Shown here in pieces: positions 34,921 through 44,719 of a DNA stretch of 64,000 nt. Made by a program: the position numbers and the translations under genes. A model generated the notes under the pieces. That model worked only from the letters and a program-made list of their open reading frames with translations. It was not told the origin of the DNA and made no database searches. Every line of letters begins with the position of its first letter. Position 1 is the stretch's first letter. Source of the stretch: Limisphaerales bacterium (GTDB lineage: Bacteria > Verrucomicrobiota > Verrucomicrobiia > Limisphaerales > UBA1096); NCBI GenBank assembly GCA_004213515.1, contig SHAK01000009.1, forward strand, positions 16,231 to 80,230. Direction: 5' to 3'.

Positions 34921-37467
34921 TTATCTCAAATTTTTGACTATTTTTTTAGCTTTCATTTTAAAAGGAAGTTCATCAACAGCACTCCATTCCCCTTCGAAAA
35001 GAACCCGAGCCTTCAATACATATGTCTTATCAAAACTAATTGGTTTTAGATACTTCTTAGCTGCAGGTGATATCCTACCTCCAACTAAACGAGGATCGGA
35101 ACCATCTAAAGTAAAATATATATCTCCTTGATCTGAAGACATCTCCAATTCAAAACCAGGATCTATTACGCCACCTCTTTTAGAGAAATGCGGAGGCGCA
35201 AGATCAGGCAGAAGCCCATGCTCTGCCAACTGATCCACAATTATACTTGAACGCTTTGGAATAAACTCATTAAACCAACGACCAACTTCTGGAAGCCAAT
35301 CCTCATCCAATGTTCGAGGCCTCATATCTCCCGATTTACGATCTGGAGGCGCCCAACTATAAGGAGAAGGCTTACCCCAACGAGCTGATTCACAAATCAC
35401 GGCCAATTCTATTTCGTTAACACGCTTATTGAGTAAATTCGCAATAGATTCCGGAGTTAAAGCTCCGCGATTAAAAAAATGTTTGTGTAAACGATCTGCT
35501 ACTGCTTGTCGAAATTCAGCATTATGAAGACATTGCTGCCATATCCATTGAGGGTTACTTCGAGCATACTCGTCGCCCGCCGGATACGGTCCAGTTCGAT
35601 TCTCATCAAGTTTCAAGAAAGTGTGTTCTGCATCCCACACATAATATCGAAAACCTTCATCTCCTTTACGGTTCCGAATTCCATACCAATTATTTGCTGA
35701 ACGATTTGCTCCAAAAGAAGTAATCGGAGCATCTAAATTTCCTCCGTAAAAAATAACCAACATATAATCTATTAAATTTTCAACATCTAGAAACACTTCG
35801 TATTCGGTATTGCGCGTGCCATCCGAATTATTGCCAAGAAGTTTTTGATATGACTCATCAGACTCCAACCCAGCTTTGCAAATTTTCCAAAATCTCTCCC
35901 ATGCATCCAGGCTTCCATCTGTTGCAAACAATCCATACTGCGTATTTCCTTCCCCCTTACCTTTTCCTCTCCCTATTTTAATTACATCAAAATCCTCTTG
36001 TTTACCCGTAAAGTATGACGCGCCAAAAGAAGCTTCAGGACGTTCACATACATTAAATAGGCCCCAATACTGACCATTAATATAAAGATGACAAAAATAT
36101 CCCTGAGCAGTTGATTGACCTAAAGACATTTGTAGATCTCTATTAAATTGATCCCTCATAAATGTACATCGGGGATCATCACTGAGGCTCCATGAATAAT
36201 TACTAAATGTGCGTAGATCTATATTATCAAATTCCTTCGCTGCAGCTTGCCCAAACACAGGATAATTAAGTTTCCCAGGGCCATACTCATTTCGGAAAAA
36301 AAACCTAAACGCATGTTTAGCGTTAGCAGACATTCTACTAAAGCCACCTCGAATCCTTACTCCGCAGTTTTCTTGAAAACCAATTTTCCCTTTAGCACTA
36401 ATAAGCTCTAGAGAACACTCCCTCTCCCACTCCCGACCATCATTTTTTGCATTGGCAAAAATTCCCGATTTTTCACCAAATAAATCATCAAGATCCATCA
36501 CTAAAGAGTAACTAGGAATCGACTTTAAACCGTCAAAAATTTTCTCTTTGTAACGCTGATCATTTACCACGCGCGGATCCATCCCGTAATCAACATAATT
36601 AAAACCCCAATCATAAGGAAAACCAACTGGAGGCAATCCATCAGAGGACTGACTGACTATATCTTTAGGAAATAAGTAGGTTTGAGTAACAACTTTTGAC
36701 GGCTTAAAATTCTTCTTGAACCCAACAACTCGAAGAACGGTTGTTTTATTAATTTTAATTATACCATTCCCCGAAATCTTCTTGCTTGTTTCAGTCGGAA
36801 CAGAACCATCAGTGGTATATCTCAAAACAGTCTCTGATGTTTTAGTAGAAATAAACAAATCAAAAGACTCTTCATAAAACCCATGTGATTGACTAAAACT
36901 TAGCTTTTCGACTACTCCAATCAAATTAACTTTGTTAGGAGCCCCCGGTGTAGGCTGCAGGAAACGAATCGCTCCTCCAATTAAAGTAGACTCAGAAGAT
37001 TTAATTGAATCCAATGAAACAGGGAGACCATATGAAACATCATCCTGTTGTTTAGGATATTTCATTAAAAAGTGATGCGCCACGGTTTGTCCATCAGGCT
37101 TAACTAGACCAAGATATTCCCCGTTAGCATTTAATTTAAAATTTGCATGTAACTCTTCACTAGGGTTAGCGCGATTTTTTCCAGATGCAAAAATCAGCAT
37201 ATAACCACCTGCATCGATAGTTACAGATGGAAACTTCCAGCAACCTAAATCAGTAACATCGTCAGTTAAGCTCCAACCCGTAAGATTTACTTTTTCAATG
37301 CCAGTATTTCTAATTTCAATCCAATCAGAACGATCTCCATCTCGATCATTTATCCCCTTGTCATTCACTGCCAAAAATTCACTAATTATCACACGCGCCT
37401 CCATTTGAACAATGTGAAGACACAAATACACAAATAAAGTGAACAAAATAACATGAAAACGTTTCAT
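34921..37467 (-). CDS. LTD/CotH kinase family surface protein
   Basis: An 848-residue exported protein. After the signal peptide comes a lamin-tail-like domain (ISEFLAVNDKGINDRDGD, SDWIEIRNTG, about 27-145), then a chitobiase/beta-hexosaminidase C-like Ig module (LRYTTDGSVPTE, about 200-250). The CotH kinase domain (about 310-640) shows CGVRIRGGFSR, HAFRFFFRNEYG, FSNYSWSLSDD, INGQYWGLFNVCERPEASF and YYVWDAEHTF. A final Ig-like module has IYFTLDGSDPRLVGG. Bacillus CotH is a protein kinase for coat proteins; what these bacterial surface homologues phosphorylate is unknown. The EF-hand gene follows immediately, suggesting cotranscription. Confidence 0.93.
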   Translation of the reverse strand: MKRFHVILFTLFVYLCLHIVQMEARVIISEFLAVNDKGINDRDGDRSDWIEIRNTGIEKVNLTGWSLTDDVTDLGCWKFPSVTIDAGGYMLIFASGKNRANPSEELHANFKLNANGEYLGLVKPDGQTVAHHFLMKYPKQQDDVSYGLPVSLDSIKSSESTLIGGAIRFLQPTPGAPNKVNLIGVVEKLSFSQSHGFYEESFDLFISTKTSETVLRYTTDGSVPTETSKKISGNGIIKINKTTVLRVVGFKKNFKPSKVVTQTYLFPKDIVSQSSDGLPPVGFPYDWGFNYVDYGMDPRVVNDQRYKEKIFDGLKSIPSYSLVMDLDDLFGEKSGIFANAKNDGREWERECSLELISAKGKIGFQENCGVRIRGGFSRMSANAKHAFRFFFRNEYGPGKLNYPVFGQAAAKEFDNIDLRTFSNYSWSLSDDPRCTFMRDQFNRDLQMSLGQSTAQGYFCHLYINGQYWGLFNVCERPEASFGASYFTGKQEDFDVIKIGRGKGKGEGNTQYGLFATDGSLDAWERFWKICKAGLESDESYQKLLGNNSDGTRNTEYEVFLDVENLIDYMLVIFYGGNLDAPITSFGANRSANNWYGIRNRKGDEGFRYYVWDAEHTFLKLDENRTGPYPAGDEYARSNPQWIWQQCLHNAEFRQAVADRLHKHFFNRGALTPESIANLLNKRVNEIELAVICESARWGKPSPYSWAPPDRKSGDMRPRTLDEDWLPEVGRWFNEFIPKRSSIIVDQLAEHGLLPDLAPPHFSKRGGVIDPGFELEMSSDQGDIYFTLDGSDPRLVGGRISPAAKKYLKPISFDKTYVLKARVLFEGEWSAVDELPFKMKAKKIVKNLR

Positions 37468-37521
37468 AAATAAAATATAGTTGTTTAGTGGATTCTCACT
37501 TCTGTGTTTAGTCTTGAAAAG

Positions 37522-37547
37522 AAAAAAGCGCCGATTAAAACCGACGC
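37522..37547 (-). terminator. Probable terminator after the Arg-rich EF-hand gene
   Basis: A short GC stem (37528-37533 with 37542-37547) with one mismatch, followed on the minus strand by six T residues. It lies between two same-strand genes, so it would separate the Arg-rich EF-hand gene from the CotH gene. Confidence 0.6.
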
Positions 37548-37572
37548 CTTAATAAGATTTTTTAAGTAGATT

Positions 37573-38238
37573 TTACTTTTTGCTGCGTCGACGACGATCG
37601 CCACCTTCGCTTCGTTCTCCTCCGCGACGACCACGTGAAGACCTCTCAGCTCCTTCTCCTCCGCGACGACCACGTGAAGACCTCTCAGCTCCTTCTCCTC
37701 CGCGACGACCACTTGAAGACATCTCTTTGCGCAATGCTGCACGCTCTTTTTCATCAAGCTTACCGTCTTTATTCTTATCAAACTCTTTCATGAGCTTTTC
37801 ACGTGAACCGCGACTGCGTTCACTTTTATTATTATCGCTATTGGCTTGGGCCATACGCTTTCTCAATTGCCCCAAACGCTCACGTGCTTGTTCTTCGGTG
37901 ATTTTCCCAGCCTTAACTTGTTCACGAAGATTCTTTGCAACTGCATCATAACGAGCTCTTCGTTGTTTTTGTTGATCTTGTCCAGCCTGAGGATTAGAAC
38001 GACCAGATCGGCTTCCTAAAGCTTTTCTGGCTTCAGATCTCTCTGCCTCGCTTAATTTCCCGTCTCCGTCTTTGTCAAAACGTTTGATAAGAGATTCACG
38101 GGAAGGGCGATCTGTTGCACGCTTACTCTTCTTTACTGATGGCTTAGCTGTAGACTTTCCTTCTTCAGCAATTGCTAAGTTCAAGCTAACGCATAGCATC
38201 GCAGTAGAAGCAATAATTCCAATATTCTTTATTTTCAT
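37573..38238 (-). CDS. Arg-rich secreted EF-hand protein with repeats
   Basis: A 221-residue protein with signal peptide (about 1-24, LNLAIAEEG). Two clear EF-hand loops, DKDGDGKLSEAE near residue 56 and DKNKDGKLDEKE near 155, flank a basic helical stretch. The C-terminus is three near-copies of a 13-residue unit of the form GRRGGEGAERSSR, ending in RRRRSKK. The tail is strongly basic and could bind anionic glycans or nucleic acid, which is inference only. A tandem DNA repeat underlies it. Confidence 0.88.
   Translation of the reverse strand: MKIKNIGIIASTAMLCVSLNLAIAEEGKSTAKPSVKKSKRATDRPSRESLIKRFDKDGDGKLSEAERSEARKALGSRSGRSNPQAGQDQQKQRRARYDAVAKNLREQVKAGKITEEQARERLGQLRKRMAQANSDNNKSERSRGSREKLMKEFDKNKDGKLDEKERAALRKEMSSSGRRGGEGAERSSRGRRGGEGAERSSRGRRGGERSEGGDRRRRSKK
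37617..37720 (-). repeat. 39-bp tandem repeat, about 2.7 copies, in the Arg-rich EF-hand gene
   Basis: Copies at 37617-37655 and 37656-37694 are identical, and a partial third at 37695-37720 has one mismatch. Each unit encodes 13 residues in frame, so copy number can vary without breaking the gene. Confidence 0.95.
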
Positions 38239-38372
38239 ATTCTTATTTTTTGTATAGTTAAAATAACTGCTAACTTAGATAATAAACGCCACAAGTAATA
38301 ATAAGTTACATAAATTTATTATTAAATAGTTTATCAGTTGACGCAGCATCAAACAAAAGACTTAATTCGTGC

Positions 38373-39149
38373 ATGAAGATAGTTAACAGAGGGTTTACAT
38401 TGATTGAATTATTAGTGGTAATAGCAATCATAGCAATTCTAGCCAGTCTACTTTTGCCAGCTTTAGCTAAAGGCAAGCAACAAGCACTTAGTGCAACCTG
38501 CAAATCAAACCTTCGACAAATTGCACTTGGAACAATTTATTATTGCGAGGATCACGAAGACCGAATGCTTCCTGTACTTGGCCCTTCTAAACCATATTGG
38601 TTTCATGCTATTGCTCCATATCTCGGTGACAAACGTTATGTTGATGATCCTCAGGCCGCTTACAACGGATCAATGAAAACTGTAATTTGCCCAGTAGTCA
38701 AAAAAAGATCAGATGGCGCTAGCAGAGGAAGCAACAATACAAGCTGGGCATATTGGTGGGGTAGCTTTGGAAAGTCCTATGCGGAAGGTAGTTATACTAT
38801 AAACTCATGGATGCAAAACCCCGAGGGCAGCTACTATGCCCCTACTTCTCAAGAAGAAAAAAGAAAGTATTGGTCTCAATATTCCAATGCCTCGTCAGAT
38901 GTGCCAATTTACGGTGACGGCAACTGGGTAGATTCATGGCCCAGACCTAACGACAAGCCTCCAAGTAATTATTCCGGCACATACTCCGAAAACGGAATGA
39001 GACGTTTTTTTGTTAACCGTCACAGCTTTGGAATTAACGCAGGTTTTGCAGATGGCCATGTCACCAAAATAAAACTTCGCGGTTTATGGGATCAAAAATG
39101 GTATCGAGGTTATACTCTCACTAAAGAACCCAGACTTCCGAAACGTTAA
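38373..39149 (+). CDS. Prepilin-type protein (pseudopilin) with H-X9-DG motif
   Basis: A 258-residue pseudopilin: short leader MKIVNR, then [31 protein letters not shown]. The C-terminal signature is [13 protein letters not shown] (His, nine residues, Asp-Gly). Internal Cys pairs could form disulfides. It is followed 34 bp later by a PQQ-propeller gene on the same strand, so they may be cotranscribed. No pilus-assembly genes are nearby. Role unknown, as for the three other members in the window. Confidence 0.92.
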   Translation: MKIVNRGFTLIELLVVIAIIAILASLLLPALAKGKQQALSATCKSNLRQIALGTIYYCEDHEDRMLPVLGPSKPYWFHAIAPYLGDKRYVDDPQAAYNGSMKTVICPVVKKRSDGASRGSNNTSWAYWWGSFGKSYAEGSYTINSWMQNPEGSYYAPTSQEEKRKYWSQYSNASSDVPIYGDGNWVDSWPRPNDKPPSNYSGTYSENGMRRFFVNRHSFGINAGFADGHVTKIKLRGLWDQKWYRGYTLTKEPRLPKR

Positions 39150-39183
39150 ATTATAATCAATCGAGAACTTCAGCTCTAACACT

Positions 39184-40713
39184 ATGATTATGAAATTAAT
39201 TTTTTTTATATTATCTGTGCTCGCTCTTTCTCTTTTCCAAGTAAAAGCAACTAATTGGAACCAGTATCGAGGCCCTAATGGGTCGGGAGTGGCTCAAGAT
39301 TGCCAGCCTCCATATAAAATTTCTAAGAAAAATCTAATTTGGAAAACTTTACTAATCCCTGGCTTCTCATCCCCTGCTCTTTCTGAAGATAAATTATTCC
39401 TAACCGGATTATCTGGCGATAGGCTTGTCACAATTGGGGTAAACAAATCTGATGGTAAAATTATTTGGAAAAGCCTAACACCAAAAGTCGAACTCGAAAA
39501 AGTGCATAAAGCTGGCCATCCCGCCTGCTCTACACCGCTTGTTGTGGATGATTGCGTATACTCCTATTTCGGTTCATATGGCCTCATTTGCTACAAACTT
39601 GACGGAACAGAACTTTGGAAGAAACCAATTCCGACTCCAAAAACACTATACGGAATGTCTTCTTCACCAATTTCATATGGCGATAATATCATAATGGTAC
39701 TCGATAATGATGCCAATCTTCCCAGCAGTTCTTTAAGCCAATCAAAAATTGTTGCATTCAATAAAAAAAACGGCAAATCAGCTTGGGAAATAGCTCGCCC
39801 TCTCCATCGTAGTGGATGGTCTACACCTATGATATGGAAACATAATCAAGACACTGAACTTGTCGTTCTTGGCAATGGACGTGTAAGCGGATATGACATG
39901 AAAAGTGGTTCCAGAAAATGGTATGTTACAGGCTTCTCTCGAGAAACAATATCCATCCCCATCTCTGGAAATAATCTCTTATATGTATCTTCTTCGAGAC
40001 TAGGAGGGGGGGGGGATATTCAATTGGACCCATTACCATTTTGGGAGGCTGTCATCCAGTTTGATAAAAATGCTGATGGAAAAATTGAACGTAAAGAGAT
40101 GACTAAAAACTTCACTTTTCCAATACGCCCAGAACTTCCAATTGGTCACCCTGGTTTTGGAATCCCATTACCAAAAGACAAAGAGCGTAAAAAATCCCGA
40201 CTTGATGGAATGTTCAAAGGAGTAGATCGCAATCGAGACAATTTCTGGACCAAAGAAGAATTTATCGAAAACATGCGCAGCGGTCGCGGCAAACCATTAT
40301 TAATAGCTATAAATCCAGGAGGACAAGGCGATATCTCAAAAACGCATTTAAAATGGGAACTTAACCGAAGCATACCGGAGATTCCTTCCCCTCTTTTATA
40401 TAAAGATCTCATCTATATGATTCGTAATGGCGGACTCTTAGCAGCTATTGAGGCGTCGACCGGCAAACTTATCTATCGAGAACGAATAAACGCACCCGGC
40501 CATTATAGCGCCTCACCCATCGGTTCTAACAACCACATTTATCTTAGTTCCAACCGAGGAATTGTCTCTGTTGTAAGAGCTAATCGAAAATTTAAGATCA
40601 TACACCAATATGATCTCCAATCGCCAATTCACGCTACCCCAGCAATAGATAAAGATAGCCTTTATATTCGAACTGAAAAGTCACTATGGGCTTTTAGAAA
40701 CCAAAATAATTAG
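39184..40713 (+). CDS. PQQ-type beta-propeller protein with EF-hand insertion
   Basis: A 509-residue exported protein (signal about 1-22). N-terminal WNQYRGPNGSGVAQD and repeating blade strands (GKIIWKSL, GTELWKKP, GKSAWEI, STGKLIYRERI) are those of PQQ-like outer-membrane/periplasmic propellers; no dehydrogenase domain is seen. Between blades, around residues 295-360, an EF-hand pair is inserted (DKNADGKIERKE, DRNRDNFWTKEE). A run of ten G at 40006-40015 encodes GGGG just before the insertion. It converges on a sulfatase gene with a 4-base overlap. Confidence 0.9.
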   Translation: MIMKLIFFILSVLALSLFQVKATNWNQYRGPNGSGVAQDCQPPYKISKKNLIWKTLLIPGFSSPALSEDKLFLTGLSGDRLVTIGVNKSDGKIIWKSLTPKVELEKVHKAGHPACSTPLVVDDCVYSYFGSYGLICYKLDGTELWKKPIPTPKTLYGMSSSPISYGDNIIMVLDNDANLPSSSLSQSKIVAFNKKNGKSAWEIARPLHRSGWSTPMIWKHNQDTELVVLGNGRVSGYDMKSGSRKWYVTGFSRETISIPISGNNLLYVSSSRLGGGGDIQLDPLPFWEAVIQFDKNADGKIERKEMTKNFTFPIRPELPIGHPGFGIPLPKDKERKKSRLDGMFKGVDRNRDNFWTKEEFIENMRSGRGKPLLIAINPGGQGDISKTHLKWELNRSIPEIPSPLLYKDLIYMIRNGGLLAAIEASTGKLIYRERINAPGHYSASPIGSNNHIYLSSNRGIVSVVRANRKFKIIHQYDLQSPIHATPAIDKDSLYIRTEKSLWAFRNQNN

Positions 40714-42110
40714 TTTAGAGTCTTTGGAATTAGTTGATCTGGAACCTCCTTAATTCCGGATTTCATTTTCTCTCCACGATTAATTAAATCTTTAATGATT
40801 TCAGGATGCTTACTTGCCAAATTATATTTTTCTGAAGGATCTTCACCTAAATGATATAATTCTGGCTTGGTTAATTTTTTTGGATTAATTCCATTCGCTT
40901 CACGAAGCTGCACCTTATAATTTTCAAACCGAATGGCACTTAATTTCGCACCGCCAAAATAATACATTTCTTTACGAGGGCTATTGCCTTGCGTTAACAA
41001 GACTTCACTCAAATCATAACCATCAATCTTTCGTTCTTCAGGAATTTTAGCTCCAGCTAGGCTAGCAAAAGTTGGTAAAACATCCAGTGTGCTGCCAAGG
41101 CCCTGCACCACTCCTGGCTTAACATTTCCAGGACCCCAAAATATTGCTGGCTCACGCATTCCTCCTTCTCGAGTCCCTCCCTTTGCTCCACGTAACAAAC
41201 CAGATGAACCGCCGTGAGTTTTGAATACTTCCCATGGACCATTATCCGAAGTAAACATAACAATTGTTTTTTTATGTAAATCATGTTTTTTCAAAGCATT
41301 AACAACCTCCCCAACTGACCAATCTATTTCCTGAATTACGTCTCCATAAATACCGTTTAAACTTTTACCTTTGAAATTCTTTGATGCGTATAATGGAATA
41401 TGAGGCATCGAGTGTGCAAGATACAGAAAGAAAGATGATTCCTTATTATTTGTTATAAACTTTACTGCCTCTTCTGTATAACGACGCGTAATAGTATTCT
41501 GATTAACAGGTCTCTCAACTACTGTCCCATTCTTAATTAAGGGCACCTGATATATCGACCATGGGGCAGTCTTTCCAATTTCAACCCAATCACCCTTAAC
41601 ATTCGAATCACGATCCATATCATTTGAATATGGTATGCCATAATAAGAATCGAAACCTTGGGTTGTCGGTAAATGCTGTGGCAGATGCCCCATATGCCAT
41701 TTGCCAACCATACCTGTCTTGTAGCCAGCCCCCTTTAATATTTCCGCTATTGTAATCTCATTTTGCGGAAGGCCACCAGCTGAGTCTGGAAACAGCACTA
41801 CTCTTTTACTTGAAGCCATTCCAGAGCGAACAGGAAGACGCCCCGTCATCAAAGCAGCTCGACTCGGGGTGCAGACAGCTGCTGCAGAATAAAACTGAGT
41901 CCATTTTTGTCCTTGGTAAGCCATTTGGTCTAGATTTGGGGTATGAATTGTTGGGTGACCATTACAAGACATGTCCCCGTATCCTTGGTCATCAGTAAAA
42001 ATAATCACAAAATTTAATGGCTCTTTAGTTAATCCTGAAAACTCAACAATAAGTAATGAAATTAAACAAAATACAAATCGCTTTATCCTATTTATAGAAA
42101 CTAATAACAT
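40710..42110 (-). CDS. Sulfatase, arylsulfatase-like
   Basis: A 466-residue S1 sulfatase with signal peptide (about 5-29). NFVIIFTDDQGYGDMSCNG gives the metal site, VCTPSRAALMTG (Cys80) the formylglycine motif. Also seen are MVGKWHMGHLPQH, YLAHSMPHIPLYA, IVMFTSDNGPWEVF and GGTREGGMREPAIFWGPG. Close in plan to human arylsulfatase A-type enzymes. The motif context is nearly the same as the sulfatase at 62008-63372, so the two are close paralogues. It is divergent from a pseudopilin gene. Confidence 0.95.
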   Translation of the reverse strand: MLLVSINRIKRFVFCLISLLIVEFSGLTKEPLNFVIIFTDDQGYGDMSCNGHPTIHTPNLDQMAYQGQKWTQFYSAAAVCTPSRAALMTGRLPVRSGMASSKRVVLFPDSAGGLPQNEITIAEILKGAGYKTGMVGKWHMGHLPQHLPTTQGFDSYYGIPYSNDMDRDSNVKGDWVEIGKTAPWSIYQVPLIKNGTVVERPVNQNTITRRYTEEAVKFITNNKESSFFLYLAHSMPHIPLYASKNFKGKSLNGIYGDVIQEIDWSVGEVVNALKKHDLHKKTIVMFTSDNGPWEVFKTHGGSSGLLRGAKGGTREGGMREPAIFWGPGNVKPGVVQGLGSTLDVLPTFASLAGAKIPEERKIDGYDLSEVLLTQGNSPRKEMYYFGGAKLSAIRFENYKVQLREANGINPKKLTKPELYHLGEDPSEKYNLASKHPEIIKDLINRGEKMKSGIKEVPDQLIPKTLN

Positions 42111-42213
42111 GAACTCGAAACTAACGGCCTCAATACCTAATTAAAAGACTTCAAAAAATAAGATTTAAATTCTGATCCTTGACTTATGTCTAGGACAGGC
42201 ACAGCATTTTTTT

Positions 42214-43053
42214 ATGCAGATCAAAACCTTTTTTAACCCCAAAAGAAATGGGTTCACTTTAATTGAACTGCTCGTAGTAATTGCTATTATAGCTATACTA
42301 GCCGGCTTACTTTTACCGGCATTAGCAAAAGCAAAGTCTAAAGCTACCGGGGCTTACTGCCTTAGTAATCACAAACAGCTTCAATTATGTTGGACAATGT
42401 ATGCTGGTGATCACGAAGATAACATGCCGGAAAACTCTCAACTGCCGGGAGGAGGAAATAGGGATGCTTGGTCTAGCCAAGGTCCGACATGGCTAAATGG
42501 TAATGCGTACACTGACACTGATGACAGCAACATTAGAAAAGGGGTTTTATTTAAATACAATGATTCGTCTGGAATATATAAGTGCCCAGCTGACAAAAGT
42601 ACTGTGCGCGACAAAGGAGACATACCTCGAGTGCGTAGTGTTTCTATGAATATGTATATGAACTTCAGATCAAATCCAGATAACGATTTGTACAAAAATT
42701 GCTGGCATAAAATTGGCGATATTAAGAATCCTTCAGCTTCCGATGCATTTGTATTTATTGACGAGCATACAAAGAGCATACAGCAAAGTGCATTCGGATC
42801 GAATGCAGCTGATTGGACATTATTTGGCACAGGTAAATATTACTGGATTAGCTTCCCTGCCACTCGCCACAACAATGGGACTGTTTTATCATTTGCCGAT
42901 GGCCACGCTGAATCCTGGAAATGGGTTGAACAAAATACAATGGAAATATCTGATAAAGACGGCTGGATTGTTTTACAAAGAGGTAAAAGAGGTGGTGATC
43001 GTGATCTGGAAAAACTTTTTGGAGCAGTTCCACAAAACATTCCTGTAAAATAA
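42214..43053 (+). CDS. Prepilin-type protein (pseudopilin) with H-X9-DG motif
   Basis: A 279-residue pseudopilin: leader of 12 residues ([12 protein letters not shown]), then [17 protein letters not shown] and [13 protein letters not shown]. The C-terminal signature is [17 protein letters not shown]. The centre contains [15 protein letters not shown], a block shared with the pseudopilin at 56458. It is divergent from a sulfatase and converges on a PQQ-propeller gene. Confidence 0.92.
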   Translation: MQIKTFFNPKRNGFTLIELLVVIAIIAILAGLLLPALAKAKSKATGAYCLSNHKQLQLCWTMYAGDHEDNMPENSQLPGGGNRDAWSSQGPTWLNGNAYTDTDDSNIRKGVLFKYNDSSGIYKCPADKSTVRDKGDIPRVRSVSMNMYMNFRSNPDNDLYKNCWHKIGDIKNPSASDAFVFIDEHTKSIQQSAFGSNAADWTLFGTGKYYWISFPATRHNNGTVLSFADGHAESWKWVEQNTMEISDKDGWIVLQRGKRGGDRDLEKLFGAVPQNIPVK

Positions 43054-43077
43054 AAAAAGCCCTCCTTTCGAAGGGCT
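43052..43077 (-). terminator. Terminator after the 43105-44439 PQQ-propeller gene
   Basis: Stem AGCCCT (43058-43063) with AGGGCT (43072-43077) and an 8-base loop, followed on the minus strand by seven T residues. The T-run touches the stop codon of the convergent pseudopilin gene. Confidence 0.8.
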
Positions 43078-43104
43078 ATAGATTAAATTCTTTTCTATCA
43101 GATT

Positions 43105-44439
43105 TCAGCTTTTTCCAATACAATAAAGCCGACTGTTTGTTCTAATAAAAAGTTTTCCATGTGCAACTGCAATACTTGCTCGGGTCTGATCGTCACCCTT
43201 TTCTCCCATCTCTGCCTTGTGTAATACTTTACCGTTATTAGCATCCACAACATGGACCAATCCTGCATGGTTTTGCACATAAATTTTACCATCTGCTCCA
43301 GTTGGTGAACCACGGAAAAGCGATCGGCTGTTGAGATTTGTTGCCCAATTAATTCGACCGCTCTTTGGATCAACACAAGAAAGCATCTTATCGCGCCCTT
43401 CTCCGTACAAAACATAAAAATTATCCCTATAGAATAACGGTGTGCTAACATCGCTAGTAACTCCGTCACGACTACCTTCGCTATTCCATGCTATGCTTTC
43501 AGATTCACTACTAACATCACCTTTGGCACCAGCCTTAATAGCAAAGACTGGAGCTCGTTTAGGACCGCATGCAAGTATCACTCCTTTCCCTGCAACAGGA
43601 GATGGAACGAGGCGCCAATGAGTAATACGAGACGGATTCCAAGTTCCCCACCGCCAAATTTCATTACCCGTCTTCGGATCATGCCCAGTTAAACAATCAC
43701 CTCCAACTATTACTATTTCATCTCTACCATCGTGACTAAAGGGAATGGGAGTGCTGAACGCTTCCAGAGACTCTGAGCGAGCCTTAGCTGGACGATATGT
43801 TTTCCATAATTGCTTGCCAGTTTTAGGGTCCAAAGCCAAAAGGTAAGAACGATTATCGTCACTACCTTTTCCACTTACCTTGGTGTCCCGCTGTAGAACC
43901 TGCATATAAAGAGTATCATTGTGAATCAAAGGACTAGTGGAGAAGGTCCAAAGAAAAGCAAATTGGCCATGCTTCTCCTGCATATTTAAATCCCAGAGCT
44001 TGTCTCCATCCACAGTAAATGTCGCTAACTCTCCTCCACCGTAAAAAAATGTAACAACTTCACCGTTGGTGACAGGTGAAGGCGAAGCATAATTGCTGCG
44101 ATTATCTTGGTTATGTCCTTTAGCAACTTGATGAGACCACTTCAAAGCCCCTGTTTTTCGGTCATAACAATTTGCAGATAATCGCTTCTGACTTGGGTTT
44201 GAAGAAGATACAAAAACATTTTCGCCCCAAACAATCGGAGTGCCTGCACTAGGACCGTCCATTTTAACACTCCAAATCACATTCTTTGTTTTACTAAAAT
44301 TAGTTGGCAGATTCTTTTCGTCTGTAGACCCATCATAATTGGGGCCTCGCCAGTTACCCCATTCACCAGATTGCAGAACCACTGAAGACAAGGAGAATAA
44401 GCCAACAAACAATAATACTTTACTCATTTTCATGATCAT
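43105..44439 (-). CDS. PQQ-type beta-propeller protein
   Basis: A 444-residue exported protein (signal about 1-24). GEWGNWRGPNYDGSTDEKNLP is the usual opening of the Verrucomicrobiota/Planctomycete propeller family, related to WD40/PQQ blades such as BamB but without a transport role shown. Blade strands are seen in NVIWSVKMDG, GALKWSHQV, GKQLWKTYR, GNEIWRWGTW, GRINWATNL and NGKVLHKAEM. No EF-hand insertion, unlike the paralogue at 39184. ATG 44439; ATGs at 44433 and 44427 are alternatives. Confidence 0.92.
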   Translation of the reverse strand: MIMKMSKVLLFVGLFSLSSVVLQSGEWGNWRGPNYDGSTDEKNLPTNFSKTKNVIWSVKMDGPSAGTPIVWGENVFVSSSNPSQKRLSANCYDRKTGALKWSHQVAKGHNQDNRSNYASPSPVTNGEVVTFFYGGGELATFTVDGDKLWDLNMQEKHGQFAFLWTFSTSPLIHNDTLYMQVLQRDTKVSGKGSDDNRSYLLALDPKTGKQLWKTYRPAKARSESLEAFSTPIPFSHDGRDEIVIVGGDCLTGHDPKTGNEIWRWGTWNPSRITHWRLVPSPVAGKGVILACGPKRAPVFAIKAGAKGDVSSESESIAWNSEGSRDGVTSDVSTPLFYRDNFYVLYGEGRDKMLSCVDPKSGRINWATNLNSRSLFRGSPTGADGKIYVQNHAGLVHVVDANNGKVLHKAEMGEKGDDQTRASIAVAHGKLFIRTNSRLYCIGKS

Positions 44440-44719
44440 TTATTAATTAAATTATAAGAAAAGAAGATTTTGCCATCTGATCGATGGATAGGCTAGTCGA
44501 AATCAATCAAAAAAAATACTTTAGCCTAAGTAATCGCTAAATAGTGAACTAAAGTCCCAAAAAAACTAAGTCATTAGCAACTTATAAAGCATTACATAAT
44601 ATTCATAGATATTCTGCGCTACTAGACATGAGCTTAAATTATAGAAAAAAACATAAATCAGTATCCTACCGACATTTTTGATAGAGAATATATTAGGCAG
44701 TTAGATTCAAATGATATAA
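44440..44719. other. Intergenic region with no visible gene
   Basis: About 280 bases between a PQQ-propeller gene and a sulfatase, both minus strand. It is AT-rich. I see no RNA gene, strong hairpin or clear promoter pair. It could hold the PQQ gene promoter and the sulfatase 3' end. Confidence 0.4.

Noticed and set aside
37617..37720. Possible CRISPR-like array
   Set aside because: Directly abutting tandem repeats without spacers inside a coding frame.
37485..37951. Frames of 98 (minus) and 123 (plus) codons over the Arg-rich EF-hand gene
   Set aside because: They arise from reading the tandem repeat in other frames; only the 221-residue frame has a signal peptide and EF-hands.
40710..40713. 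Overlap between the PQQ-propeller and sulfatase genes as a sign of frameshift
   Set aside because: It is a 4-base convergent overlap of two intact stop codons; both proteins have expected C-termini.
42438..42830. Minus-strand frame of 130 codons within a pseudopilin gene
   Set aside because: Antisense to conserved pseudopilin coding sequence; no motifs.
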